Positions 34,215 through 43,246 of a stretch of 64,000 bases of DNA are shown here, in pieces. Both the position numbers and the translations under genes were made by a program. The first letter of the stretch is position 1; every line of letters starts with the position of its first letter. Source of the DNA: Parvularcula sp. LCG005 (GTDB taxonomy: Bacteria > Pseudomonadota > Alphaproteobacteria > Caulobacterales > Parvularculaceae); assembly GCF_032930845.1 (NCBI RefSeq), contig NZ_CP136758.1:62001-126000 (forward strand), read 5' to 3'. Below the pieces are notes generated by a model that was not told the DNA's origin, searched no databases, and worked only from the letters and a program-made list of their open reading frames with translations.

Positions 34215-35219
34215 ATGGAAACGCCCTCACTCACTCGCCGTTCGGCTCTGTTGGCGGGGGCAGCACTGGGTGCCGCCAGCCTGACAGGGTGCGGACAGGA
34301 TGCCCGCATTCTGCGCTCTGCCGATGCGCATCCCCCGAATTACCCGACCGTTCTGGGGGTGAAGGAATTTGCCCGCCTCCTGAAGGAACGATCGAATGGC
34401 GAGCTGCAGTTGAAGGTTTATCCCGGCGCGCAGCTGGGCGGCGAGGAAGACACGCTGGAGATTACGATCTTCGGCGGTCTCGACATGAACCGGGTCAGTA
34501 TCTCACCGCTGGGTTCCATCGTCCCGGAAACACGTATCCCGACACTTCCCTTTCTGTTCCGCAGCACGGCGCATTTCCGGGCCGCTCTCGACGGGGCACC
34601 GGGGCGAGCGATCCTGGATGCGTTTGAACCCCATGGCATGGTCGGGCTCTGCTATTATGACAGTGGCGCCCGGTCGTTTTATACCCGTGACCGGCTGATC
34701 AATTCACCCGAAGACCTCAAGGGCCAGAAAATCCGTGTGCAGAATTCGGATCTCTTTGTGTCCATGGTCGAAGCCCTGGGTGGTGATGCAACGCCAATGT
34801 CCTATGGCGAGATCTATCAGGCCATCCTTCAGGGCGTGATCGACGGAGCAGAGAACAACTGGCCGTCCTATGAAAGCTCCCGGCATTTTGAAGCCGCACC
34901 GTTCTACAGCTTGACCCGTCATGTGATGGCACCGGAAGTGTTCCTGATGTCCAAGAAGCGGTGGGACAAGCTGGACAGGGAAGCGCAGGATCTGATCCGT
35001 CTGTGTGCGCGGGACAGTGTCCCCTTCATGCGGCAGAAATGGGATGAACGGTCCGCCATCTCGGAACAGCGCGTATTGGAAGCTGGGGTCGAGGTCATCA
35101 CCCCTGAACTCGCCCCATTCGTTGAGCGTGTGCAGCCGGTCTGGGAGAAATATCTGACCGAGCCGCATATGCGCAAGCTTGCTGACGACATTCTGGCGGT
35201 GGAGGTGCCCGATGCTTGA
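34215..35219 (+). CDS. dctP: TRAP transporter substrate-binding protein (DctP type), lipoprotein
   Basis: 334 residues. N terminus has a Tat-like TRRSAL plus a lipobox LTGC (C26), so it is probably membrane-anchored on the periplasmic side. DctP family features include AQLGGEEDTLE, SPEDLKGQKIRVQNS and GVIDGAENNWPSYESS, where the binding arginine is expected in KIRV. Together with DctQ and DctM it should import a uronate (glucuronate, galacturonate or an aldobiuronate) using a sodium gradient. Ligand inferred from flanking uxaC and uxuB. Confidence 0.92.
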   Translation: METPSLTRRSALLAGAALGAASLTGCGQDARILRSADAHPPNYPTVLGVKEFARLLKERSNGELQLKVYPGAQLGGEEDTLEITIFGGLDMNRVSISPLGSIVPETRIPTLPFLFRSTAHFRAALDGAPGRAILDAFEPHGMVGLCYYDSGARSFYTRDRLINSPEDLKGQKIRVQNSDLFVSMVEALGGDATPMSYGEIYQAILQGVIDGAENNWPSYESSRHFEAAPFYSLTRHVMAPEVFLMSKKRWDKLDREAQDLIRLCARDSVPFMRQKWDERSAISEQRVLEAGVEVITPELAPFVERVQPVWEKYLTEPHMRKLADDILAVEVPDA

Positions 35220-35709
35220 TGGTTTCGCCAAGGTCTCCCGTATCGCCAGTCGTCTCTCGCTGTATCTATCGGCCGCTGGTCTGATCGGTATGACGATCAT
35301 TATCGGCTGGCAGGTTTTCGCGCGCTATGTGCTCAATGCGGCCCCGGCCTGGACGGAACAGGCGGCCCTGTTCCTTATGCTGTGGTTCATCCTCTTCGCG
35401 GCTGCCGTCGGCGTTCGCGAACGGTTCCACATCCGCCTCACGCTGGTGCAGGACATGCTGCCTGCCCGGCAAAGCTATCTGCTCCGAACCTTCTGTCATC
35501 TGATCGTTCTGGTGTTCGGTGTTTTCATGGCGTGGAGCGGGTTTCAGCTTATCGCCCTAACGTGGGAGCATGTCATCCCAACCCTCGGCCTGCCTCGCGG
35601 CCTGGCCTATGTGCCCATCGCGGGCGCGGGCATTCTGATCGCGTTCTTTTCTCTTGAACATATACTGACCGAAGCGCGCGGGGACGAGGTGAAGCCACTA
35701 TGGAACTGA
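35212..35709 (+). CDS. dctQ: TRAP transporter small membrane subunit (DctQ)
   Basis: 165 residues with four hydrophobic helices. ATG 35212 overlaps the dctP end by eight bases and has GGAGG seven bases upstream. Contains the DctQ segment WQVFARYVLNAAPAWTEQAA. It pairs with DctM to form the carrier in the inner membrane. The 3' end overlaps dctM by ten bases, so the stoichiometry is likely set by coupling. Confidence 0.92.
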   Translation: MLDGFAKVSRIASRLSLYLSAAGLIGMTIIIGWQVFARYVLNAAPAWTEQAALFLMLWFILFAAAVGVRERFHIRLTLVQDMLPARQSYLLRTFCHLIVLVFGVFMAWSGFQLIALTWEHVIPTLGLPRGLAYVPIAGAGILIAFFSLEHILTEARGDEVKPLWN

Positions 35710-36980
35710 TCATTCTCCTCGTTCTTTTGGGCGTCTTTCTGCTGATTGGCGTGCCCGTCGCGTTCGCTCTTGGCGCATCGAGCCTCATCACCTTTTTTGC
35801 GCTCGATATTCCCGCCGTCGTGGCGTTTCAGCGTATGGCCGCGGGGATGAACGTCTTTGCCCTGATGGCTATTCCGTTCTTCGTGTTTGCAGGCGAGCTG
35901 ATGGCTCGCACGGGTATCGCCGAAAGGCTGGTCAAAGTTGCAGAAGCCATTTTCGGCCGCTCCCGCGGTGGTCTGGGGCAGGTGGATGTGGGCGCCAGCA
36001 TGATGTTTGGCGCCATTTCAGGATCATCCGTGGCGTCGGTCTCAGCCATGGGCTCAACCCTCATCCCGTTGATGAAGGAAAAGGGGTATGATGCAGATTA
36101 CGCCGTGAACGTGACAATCACAGCGGCGATCCTCGGTATTCTCATTCCGCCGTCACACAACATGATCATCTATGCGGCGGCTAGTCCAGTGGGTGTCAGT
36201 GTCGCTGATCTCTTCCTCGCCGGTATCGTCCCCGGCGTTCTGGCCGGCCTGGCTCTGATGGTCGTGGCATGGCTCGTCGCGCGGAAACGCAACTATCCCA
36301 AGGGGGAATTCCCGGGGTGGTCAAATTTCGTCCGGGCGCTGATTATGTCCATTCCCGGGCTGTTCACGGCCCTGATCATCGTGGTGGGGATCATCAAGGG
36401 GATCTTCACCCCGACCGAAAGCTCGGCCATTGCGGTCATTTATACGATCATCATCGGTTTCCTTGTCTATCGGTCCTTGGGGCCAACGCGCTTCCTGCAG
36501 GCGGCGGCCGGTGCGGTGAAGACCACGGCAATGGTGATGCTCATCATCGGGGCAGCGGGTATGTTCGGCTGGCTGTTCGCTCTGCTTGAAGGGCCACAGT
36601 CCCTGGCCGGTCTTCTGGGGTCCGTGTCGGACAACCCGGCGCTGGTGATGCTGATCATCATGGCCATTCTGCTCGTGCTCGGCGCGTTCATGGATATGGC
36701 GCCACTGATCATCATCATGACGCCGATCTTCCTGCCGGTGGCGATGGAGGCGGGGGTCGATCCGGTCCATTTCGGCATCATGATGATGCTTAACCTCGGC
36801 ATTGGTCTTGTGACACCGCCAGTGGGGTCGGTGCTATTCCTTGGCTGTGCCGTGGGTGGTGCCAAACCCGAGCAGGTCATTCGTACGATCTGGCCCTTCT
36901 ATCTTGCGCTGATCGCGGTGCTGTTCGCCGTCACGCTGATCCCGCAACTGTCCCTCTGGCTCCCTGGATTGGGTAAGTGA
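35700..36980 (+). CDS. dctM: TRAP transporter large membrane subunit (DctM)
   Basis: 426 residues, about 12 hydrophobic segments. Typical DctM motifs: PFFVFAGELMARTGIAERLV, GASMMFGAISGSSVASVSAMG, ILIPPSHNMIIYA, and FTPTESSAIAV. Catalyses sodium-coupled transport of substrate handed over by DctP. Start overlaps dctQ, and its TGA shares a base with the uxuB ATG. Confidence 0.94.
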   Translation: MELIILLVLLGVFLLIGVPVAFALGASSLITFFALDIPAVVAFQRMAAGMNVFALMAIPFFVFAGELMARTGIAERLVKVAEAIFGRSRGGLGQVDVGASMMFGAISGSSVASVSAMGSTLIPLMKEKGYDADYAVNVTITAAILGILIPPSHNMIIYAAASPVGVSVADLFLAGIVPGVLAGLALMVVAWLVARKRNYPKGEFPGWSNFVRALIMSIPGLFTALIIVVGIIKGIFTPTESSAIAVIYTIIIGFLVYRSLGPTRFLQAAAGAVKTTAMVMLIIGAAGMFGWLFALLEGPQSLAGLLGSVSDNPALVMLIIMAILLVLGAFMDMAPLIIIMTPIFLPVAMEAGVDPVHFGIMMMLNLGIGLVTPPVGSVLFLGCAVGGAKPEQVIRTIWPFYLALIAVLFAVTLIPQLSLWLPGLGK

Positions 36981-38452
36981 TGCAAAGACTATCAACGACG
37001 ACACTCTCAACGCTGCCCGACAAGGTTGTACGCCCTGCTTTTGATCGTACCCAAGCAATCGGTGTCGTGCATCTGGGGACGGGGGCGTTCCACCGGGCGC
37101 ATCAGGCCCACTACATGCAGGCATTGATGGAGGCCGGTCATGATGGCTGGATGATCCGTGGATCGTCCCTCCGGTCAGGCCAGGTGGCCGAACAGCTGAA
37201 CCCGCAGGATGGTCTGTATACCATCCTTGTCCGCGACGGCGATCGCGAGGAGGCGCGGATTTGCGGCGCCATTCACGATGTGCTCGTGGCACCGGACAAT
37301 CCGGCAGCCCTTGTCGCAGCACTAGCAGAGGAAAACGTCGATCTGGTGACGCTGACCGTGACGGAAAAAGGCTACTGCGTAGATGTGGCCAGTGGTCAGT
37401 TGCGCCTGTCTGATCCCGATATCCAGCACGATATTGCAAACATCGCGACGCCGCGTACAGCGCCGGGATTTCTGGTTGCGGGCCTCATGGCGCGGCGGGA
37501 GAGGGGACTCGCTCCTTTCACCGTATTGTCTTGCGACAACCTCTCGCACAATGGTGAGCGTGTGCGGACGGCCGTTCTCGATCTTGCGGCAGAGATCGAC
37601 CCGGCGCTCGCGGACTGGATTTCCGAACACGGCGCATTTCCATCGTCCATGGTCGACCGCATTGTACCGGCAACAACCGAGGCGGACATTGAGGCGCTTG
37701 AGACCCATTTCGGTTATCACGATGCCGCCATGGTGAAGGCGGAGCCGTTCACTCAGTGGGTGGTCGAGGACAGCTTTGCCGGGCGCCGTCCCCCGCTTGA
37801 GACCGTTGGTGTACAGATGACCAACGATGTGGCTGGATGGGAATCGGTGAAACTTCGGATGCTGAATGCCTCCCACTCCTTGATGTGCTATCTCGGTGCA
37901 TTGGCAGGCCACGACTATATTCATGAGGTGATGGCGGCCGAGGGGTTCGAGAACGTCGTGGACACCCTCTGGGACGAGGTTGAACCGACCCTGCCGGCGA
38001 TTGAAGGGTTCGACCCCAAATCCTATCGGCAGGCCCTGAAGGCGCGCTTTTCCAACTCGGCACTTCAACACCGCACGGTACAAATCGCGATGGATGGCAG
38101 TCAGAAGATTCCGCAACGCCTTGTCGCTGCGTATCTTGAGCGCCATCGCCGGGGCCTGTCATCACCTGCCCATGCGCTCGCCATTGCGGGTTGGATGCGG
38201 TGGCAATACGGAACAGATGAACAGGGGCAGCCATACCGTGTCGATGACCCCCTGGCTGAGAAGACGGCTGCGGCCCTTGAAGGGAACAGGGGTGAGGCAG
38301 AGGCCACCGTCCAGGCGCTGACAGCGCTCAGCGCCATCTTTGACCCTATCATGACGCAGGATGCTGCGTTGCAGCAAGAACTCTCATCGGCCTTGAAAGG
38401 CTTGCTGGACAATGGCGCTGCCGCAACAGTGGCGCATTTCCAAAGCGCGTGA
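36980..38452 (+). CDS. uxuB: fructuronate reductase (mannitol dehydrogenase family)
   Basis: 490 residues from ATG 36980 (TGATG junction with dctM). N-terminal NAD-binding part with HLGTGAFHRAHQA, C-terminal substrate domain with KLRMLNASHSLMCYLG carrying the catalytic K..N..H pattern. Reduces D-fructuronate to D-mannonate, the substrate of ManD. Tagaturonate reductase or mannitol dehydrogenase are alternatives, but the presence of uxaC and manD makes UxuB the best fit. End of the operon; no strong terminator is seen in the 107 bases after it. Confidence 0.9.
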   Translation: MQRLSTTTLSTLPDKVVRPAFDRTQAIGVVHLGTGAFHRAHQAHYMQALMEAGHDGWMIRGSSLRSGQVAEQLNPQDGLYTILVRDGDREEARICGAIHDVLVAPDNPAALVAALAEENVDLVTLTVTEKGYCVDVASGQLRLSDPDIQHDIANIATPRTAPGFLVAGLMARRERGLAPFTVLSCDNLSHNGERVRTAVLDLAAEIDPALADWISEHGAFPSSMVDRIVPATTEADIEALETHFGYHDAAMVKAEPFTQWVVEDSFAGRRPPLETVGVQMTNDVAGWESVKLRMLNASHSLMCYLGALAGHDYIHEVMAAEGFENVVDTLWDEVEPTLPAIEGFDPKSYRQALKARFSNSALQHRTVQIAMDGSQKIPQRLVAAYLERHRRGLSSPAHALAIAGWMRWQYGTDEQGQPYRVDDPLAEKTAAALEGNRGEAEATVQALTALSAIFDPIMTQDAALQQELSSALKGLLDNGAAATVAHFQSA

Positions 38453-38559
38453 ACTCTCTTTCGCCTTGTGCAGTACTTTTTATCCATGAAACCATGGCGT
38501 ATGATCGTTGAAATGACAGGCCCTATGCATAATCGGCCGTCACGATAGGGAGGTTTGGA

Positions 38560-39180
38560 ATGAAACGATTGGTACTGTCGGCGCTGGTGTGCCTGATGCC
38601 CCTGTCCGCGCATGCGCAGGACAAGGTGAGCGATGACGAGGCACTAGCCATCCTGGAAGAGTCCCTGCCCGGGACATTGATGAACAACCCGCTGACTTCC
38701 GCGTGGAACAGCTGGGGTGACGACATCAAAGCGAAAATCGTTCGTGCACCGAATGCACCGGGCGAGTCGGCCTATCAGGTACGCGTTAAGAAGGCCAAAG
38801 ATCAGGCTTGGAAAATCTCGGCCGTCGCCACGGTTGAGAAGGGGGTCGCCGAAGGCGAGACCGTTCTGATTGCTTTCTGGGGCCGTGCGGAAAAGATGGA
38901 CCCGGACAATGGTCAGGCCCGCGTCTATGCGCGTCTGCAGCAGGCGGCTGAACCCTATACCGGTGTGGCTGAGCGCGCGGTCAATCTGACGTCCGACTGG
39001 CAGATCCATTATCTGTCAGGTGTGGCCGATCAGAATTACAAAGATGGTTCACTCAACATGACCTTCCAGATTGGCGACCTTCAGCAGACCGTCGAATTTG
39101 GCCAGTTCTATGTCATGAACCTTGGGCAGGGGGTGGATCCGTCCAGCCTGCCAAGCGGCAGTGTGACCCCGGGCCAATAA
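38560..39180 (+). CDS. secreted single-domain CBM-like protein (CBM4/9/22 type fold)
   Basis: 206 residues. Signal peptide 1-20 (LMPLSAHAQ). The rest looks like one jelly-roll carbohydrate-binding module: AWNSWGDDI, SAYQVRV, a strand with FWGRAEKMD, then VNLTSDWQIHYLSGV, LNMTFQIGD and FGQFYVMNLG, the order seen in CBM4/9/22 modules of xylanases. No catalytic domain is attached. Excellent ribosome site (AGGGAGG). Between the uronate operon and the xylose regulator, so a soluble xylan-binding role is plausible; assignment rests on pattern only. Confidence 0.6.
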   Translation: MKRLVLSALVCLMPLSAHAQDKVSDDEALAILEESLPGTLMNNPLTSAWNSWGDDIKAKIVRAPNAPGESAYQVRVKKAKDQAWKISAVATVEKGVAEGETVLIAFWGRAEKMDPDNGQARVYARLQQAAEPYTGVAERAVNLTSDWQIHYLSGVADQNYKDGSLNMTFQIGDLQQTVEFGQFYVMNLGQGVDPSSLPSGSVTPGQ

Positions 39181-39193
39181 TGGTTCGTGTTGA

Positions 39194-39220
39194 CCGGGCC
39201 TGTCCATGCGTCAGGCCCGG
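39194..39220. terminator. probable convergent terminator hairpin
   Basis: CCGGGCCTG (39194-39202) pairs perfectly with CAGGCCCGG (39212-39220) around nine bases. It lies between convergent genes but has no long T run on either side. Confidence 0.5.
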
Positions 39221-39227
39221 CAAAAGG

Positions 39228-40247
39228 TCAGGAAACAGATTCCCGCTCAACGATCGATACCGGCAGGACCATTTCGTCGGGCATGGAAGACTGCTCGCCC
39301 AATATTCTTTCACTCAGCATACTGACAGCACGATGGGCCATATCGGCAATCGGCTGACGAACGGTGGTAAGCTGGGGCCAGATGGCGTTGGCAATGGGTG
39401 TATCATCAAAGCCGACAATGGCCAGATCACCCGGCACTTTCAGACCCATTGAATGGGCGGCAGCGATGGCCCCGGCCGCCATGTCATCATTGCTGGCAAA
39501 TATGGCCGCAGGCCGCTTTGGCAGGCTGAGAAGCCGCTGGGCGGCGACCATGCCGGAACGATAGGTAAAGGCACCCTTGGCAATCAGGTTGTCGTCGATC
39601 GCAATGTCATTTTCCAACATCGCCTTGCGGAACCCGTCATAGCGATCGCCACTGGCGGTCTGGTTGGTTGGTCCAATGATGAAACCGATATCCCGATAGC
39701 CGCGATCAATCAGATATTGTGTCATGGACTGGGCTGCGGCCGCATCATCGATCGTCACGGTCGGATCATTGCCGGCAATATCACCGGGGGCGATCAGGAC
39801 AAACGATACGTCCCAGTCGCGCAGTGCCTTGATCACATCATGATTGTGGGACAGGGGCGGCGCGATAATGACGCCGTCGAGACCCATATCGAACAGGCGT
39901 TCGGCCAGCTCGGTCGGTTCCAGTGCTTCGTGTTCTGAATAAAGGTCTTCGACCATCAGATGGTGCCCGGCTTCACGGCAGCTTTTCATGGCGCCGATCA
40001 GCAGCTCGCCCAGATAGCCGTGGCTGGGGTTGTTATAGATCAGTCCAATTGAAAGGGCCTTACCGGCGGCAAGCCCGCGTGCCATCAGATTAGGGCGATA
40101 GTTGAGGGCCTTGATCGCCGCCTCAACTTTTTCGCGGGTTTCCTCGCGCACCATCGACGCCCTGTTCAGAACACGAGACACGGTCATCTGCGACACCCCT
40201 GCATGGGCGGCGACTTCCTTGATCGTGATCTGCTGGCGTCGTGACAT
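39228..40247 (-). CDS. LacI-family regulator 3, probable xylose repressor (XylR)
   Basis: 339 residues from ATG 40247. The frame is open further upstream but crosses the xylA terminator, so that part is not coding. Helix-turn-helix ITIKEVAAHAGVSQMTVSRVL, hinge NLMARGLAAGKA, sensor with ASNDDMAAGAIAAAHSMG and AIVGFDD. Located directly downstream of xylA on the same strand. Three nearby operons with xyl-box-like sites make it the natural XylR. More divergent in sequence from LacI 1 and 2 than those are from each other. Effector probably D-xylose; not shown. Confidence 0.88.
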   Translation of the reverse strand: MSRRQQITIKEVAAHAGVSQMTVSRVLNRASMVREETREKVEAAIKALNYRPNLMARGLAAGKALSIGLIYNNPSHGYLGELLIGAMKSCREAGHHLMVEDLYSEHEALEPTELAERLFDMGLDGVIIAPPLSHNHDVIKALRDWDVSFVLIAPGDIAGNDPTVTIDDAAAAQSMTQYLIDRGYRDIGFIIGPTNQTASGDRYDGFRKAMLENDIAIDDNLIAKGAFTYRSGMVAAQRLLSLPKRPAAIFASNDDMAAGAIAAAHSMGLKVPGDLAIVGFDDTPIANAIWPQLTTVRQPIADMAHRAVSMLSERILGEQSSMPDEMVLPVSIVERESVS

Positions 40248-40355
40248 GGAACAGGCCTGAATTTCGTTCAAGGATGCGACGCCCTGTTGGCGCCTCTTCC
40301 CCTGACAGATTGATAGGTGGAATTGGTTTTTCTTTCGTAGCTTCGCATTCGCAAT

Positions 40356-40383
40356 AAAAAAAGCCCGCCGAGGGGGCGGGCTT
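40356..40383 (-). terminator. rho-independent terminator after xylA
   Basis: On the minus strand AAGCCCGCC pairs with GGCGGGCTT (five-base loop) followed by seven U residues. It separates the GH10-xylB-xylA unit from lacI 3, which must then use its own promoter or read-through. Confidence 0.92.
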
Positions 40384-40407
40384 CTCTTTGTCAGGGAAAA
40401 TTCACAC

Positions 40408-41724
40408 TCAGACGGCGTAAGTGATGATATTTTCCATGTATTCCTGACGACCAGACTTCGGCTTCGGATCAAGATTATCCTTCACCGTGCGTTCTGAAAT
40501 ATCTTCCAGTGATGCAGTGTTCATGATCCACTGGCCCAGATCTTTGTCCCAACCGGCATAACGCTCGTTCAGGAACTCATCCATCTTGCCATCTTCGATG
40601 ATCTTGGCGGCGGACAGAAGCCCGCGAGCCAAGGCGTCGATACCGCCAATATGGCCATGGAACAGGTCGGCAGCGTCAATGCTCTGACGACGGACTTTGG
40701 AGTCAAAGTTCATCCCGCCGGTGGTGAAGCCGCCATTGCGCAGCATGTGGATCATGGTGCGGGTAATTTCGGCCTGATCGTTCCAGAACTGGTCTGTATC
40801 CCAACCGTTTTGTGGATCGCCGCGGTTGGCGTCGATCGAACCGAAGATACCCAGCGCATAGGCCATGGCAACTTCGTGATCCATGGCGTTACCGGCGAGG
40901 GTCGCGTGGTTGGTCTCGATATTGACCGCGATCTCGTTTTCGAGGCCGTGCTTCTTGAGGAAGCCGTAGACCGTGGCTGTATCGCGGTCATACTGGTGCT
41001 TGGTTGGCTCGTGCGGCTTGGGCTCGATCAGCAGCGTGCCCTTGAAGCCGATCTTGTGCTTGTGCTCGACAGCAAGGGTCAGGAGGCGGGCCAGCTGGTC
41101 CATCTCACGGTCGACCTTGGTGTTGAGAAGGGTGTCATAGCCTTCACGGCCGCCCCAGAACACATAGTTCTCACCGCCCAGACGGTTCGTCGCGTCCATC
41201 GCATGGCGAACCTGCGTCGCCGCACAGGCGAAGACTTCCGGATCAGGGTTGGTCGACGCGCCCGCCATGTAGCGTGGGTTCGAGAACACGTTGGCCGTAC
41301 CCCAGAGGAGCTTCTTGCCGGTTTCGCCCATTTTCTCTTCGATCTTGTCGACGATGACCGCGAAGTTCTCGACATGCTCTTTCATGGTGGCGGCTGGCGC
41401 CATCACGTCCACGTCGTGGAAACAGAAATAGGGGAAGTCCATTTTCGTGAAGAACTCGAAGGCGATGTCGAGTTTGGCGTCGGCCATTTCCTGGCCTGAC
41501 AGCTGGTGCCACGGACGATTAAAGGTGCCGCCGCCGAAGACGTCAAAACCGTCCCAGCAGAAGGTGTGCCAGTAGCAGATCGAAGGGCGCAGATGCTCTT
41601 CCATCGTCTTGCCAAGGACTTTCTGGTTCTTGTCGTAATACCGGAAGGCCAGCGGATTGCTGGTTTCAGGACCCTCGAATTTGATGGGGTCAACGCCGGC
41701 GAAGAAATCTTTCATATTGGCCAT
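40408..41724 (-). CDS. xylA: xylose isomerase
   Basis: 438 residues, the class II length. Conserved blocks: [16 protein letters not shown] with the catalytic histidine, [32 protein letters not shown] with metal ligands, [12 protein letters not shown] and DANRGD. Interconverts D-xylose and D-xylulose in the cytosol with divalent metal. Ends the operon GH10-xylB-xylA; its start lies five bases after xylB. Isomerase rather than the oxidative Weimberg/Dahms route used by Caulobacter crescentus is notable for the lineage. Confidence 0.97.
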   Translation of the reverse strand: MANMKDFFAGVDPIKFEGPETSNPLAFRYYDKNQKVLGKTMEEHLRPSICYWHTFCWDGFDVFGGGTFNRPWHQLSGQEMADAKLDIAFEFFTKMDFPYFCFHDVDVMAPAATMKEHVENFAVIVDKIEEKMGETGKKLLWGTANVFSNPRYMAGASTNPDPEVFACAATQVRHAMDATNRLGGENYVFWGGREGYDTLLNTKVDREMDQLARLLTLAVEHKHKIGFKGTLLIEPKPHEPTKHQYDRDTATVYGFLKKHGLENEIAVNIETNHATLAGNAMDHEVAMAYALGIFGSIDANRGDPQNGWDTDQFWNDQAEITRTMIHMLRNGGFTTGGMNFDSKVRRQSIDAADLFHGHIGGIDALARGLLSAAKIIEDGKMDEFLNERYAGWDKDLGQWIMNTASLEDISERTVKDNLDPKPKSGRQEYMENIITYAV

Positions 41725-41729
41725 GGTGT

Positions 41730-43187
41730 TCAGGCTCCTTGCGGAAAGGTCGATTTGAGATTCTGGTAGATTTCACGGAAACGCTCGCGTTTCGGGGCCA
41801 GGATGGCGACATCCTTTGGATCCGGTTCGATCGTTTCGAGAACGGGCGGGGCGGCCAGAATGGCCGCAGGATCGCCCGTGCCTGTGCACAGCTGGGCGAG
41901 TTTCGCAGCACCATAGGCGGGGCCGACAGCGGCATCCCGACGGTAGGTGAGAGGGCGTTGCAGAGCAGCCGCCAGGATCCGTCCCCAATAGGAAGATCGG
42001 GCGCCGCCGCCGATAACGGTGATCGTACCCACACTGCCGCCGCCATTGACGAGGGCATCGAGGCCCTGGGCAAAGCCAAAGGCAACGCCTTCCATCACCG
42101 CTTGGGCGATGGCGGCCGTGTCACTGTCATGGTTCAGGCCGAACAATACACCGCGTGCATACGGATTATTGTGCGGGGTGCGTTCACCGGACAGATAGGG
42201 CAGGAAGATTTCCTCCCCGTCCAGACGGTTCCGCTTTTCGGCCGCGGCAATCAATGTCCCGGCATCGGGTGTGTTGGTCATCTGCGCGGCCCAGTCGATA
42301 CAGGATGCTGCAGACAGCATCACCGTCATCTGGTGCCATGTATCGGGGAGAGCGTGACAGAAGGCATGCACAGCCTCGGCCGGGTTGGGCATGAACGCCT
42401 CACCGGACAGGAACAGGACGCCCGACGTGCCAAGCGAAAGAAACGCCTCGCCCGGCGCCGTAACGCCCACGCCGACGGCACCGGCCGCATTGTCACCGCC
42501 GCCGCCAGCGACAGGGACCACAGGAACGCCCCAATCATTGGCAATGGTTTCGAGCAATTGGCCCGTTGCCTCTGACCCTTCGAACAGTTCGGGCATGTGG
42601 CTTTCTGTGAGGCCAGTCGCGGCGAGCATTTCCGGCGACCACTGGCGCTTGGCCACATCAAGCCAGAGCGTGCCGGCTGAATCGGACATGTCGCTGGCAT
42701 AGTTGCCGGTCATCAGAAGGCGGACATAGTCTTTCGGGAGCAGGACCTTCGCCGTCTTGGCGAAAATATCGGGTTCATGATTGCGAACCCACAACAGCTT
42801 GGGCGCGGTAAAGCCCGGCATGGCGAGGTTGCCGGTGATCTCGCGACTGCGCGGTTCGATCTTTTCCAGCTCGGCACATTCCGCTGCTGACCGGCCGTCA
42901 TTCCACAGAATGGCCGGGCGCAGGGGCTTGTCATTGGCGTCGAGCAGGGTCGCCCCGTGCATCTGGCCGGACAGGCCAATGGCTTCGACCTTCTTGCGCC
43001 GATCGGGTGACAGGGCCTTCACGGCCTTGTTCGTGGCGTCCCACCAGTCGGCCGGGTCCTGTTCGGACCACAAGGCCTGGGGACGGGAAATCGGCAGCGG
43101 CGCTGTTGCCTGGTCGATGACGTCGCCATCGGCGTTGGTCACAACCGCTTTGACGCTGGATGTCCCAATATCAATTCCGAGAAACAC
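41730..43187 (-). CDS. xylB: xylulokinase
   Basis: 485 residues, FGGY kinase. ATP loop [13 protein letters not shown] at the start, [22 protein letters not shown] with the catalytic Asp region, and [15 protein letters not shown]. Phosphorylates D-xylulose to xylulose-5-phosphate for the pentose phosphate pathway. It lies 59 bases after the GH10 gene and immediately before xylA, all minus strand. Close family members that act on other ketoses exist, but the neighbour xylA decides the call. Confidence 0.96.
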   Translation of the reverse strand: MFLGIDIGTSSVKAVVTNADGDVIDQATAPLPISRPQALWSEQDPADWWDATNKAVKALSPDRRKKVEAIGLSGQMHGATLLDANDKPLRPAILWNDGRSAAECAELEKIEPRSREITGNLAMPGFTAPKLLWVRNHEPDIFAKTAKVLLPKDYVRLLMTGNYASDMSDSAGTLWLDVAKRQWSPEMLAATGLTESHMPELFEGSEATGQLLETIANDWGVPVVPVAGGGGDNAAGAVGVGVTAPGEAFLSLGTSGVLFLSGEAFMPNPAEAVHAFCHALPDTWHQMTVMLSAASCIDWAAQMTNTPDAGTLIAAAEKRNRLDGEEIFLPYLSGERTPHNNPYARGVLFGLNHDSDTAAIAQAVMEGVAFGFAQGLDALVNGGGSVGTITVIGGGARSSYWGRILAAALQRPLTYRRDAAVGPAYGAAKLAQLCTGTGDPAAILAAPPVLETIEPDPKDVAILAPKRERFREIYQNLKSTFPQGA

Positions 43188-43246
43188 TGATGATCCTCAA
43201 TCTGTAATTATGAGCATGTCGGGGATGGGCGGTGGCGGTAGCGGGT

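Noticed and set aside
40248-40472. N-terminal extension of LacI 3
   Set aside because: It would translate through the xylA terminator and precede the helix-turn-helix; the ATG at 40247 is the sensible start.
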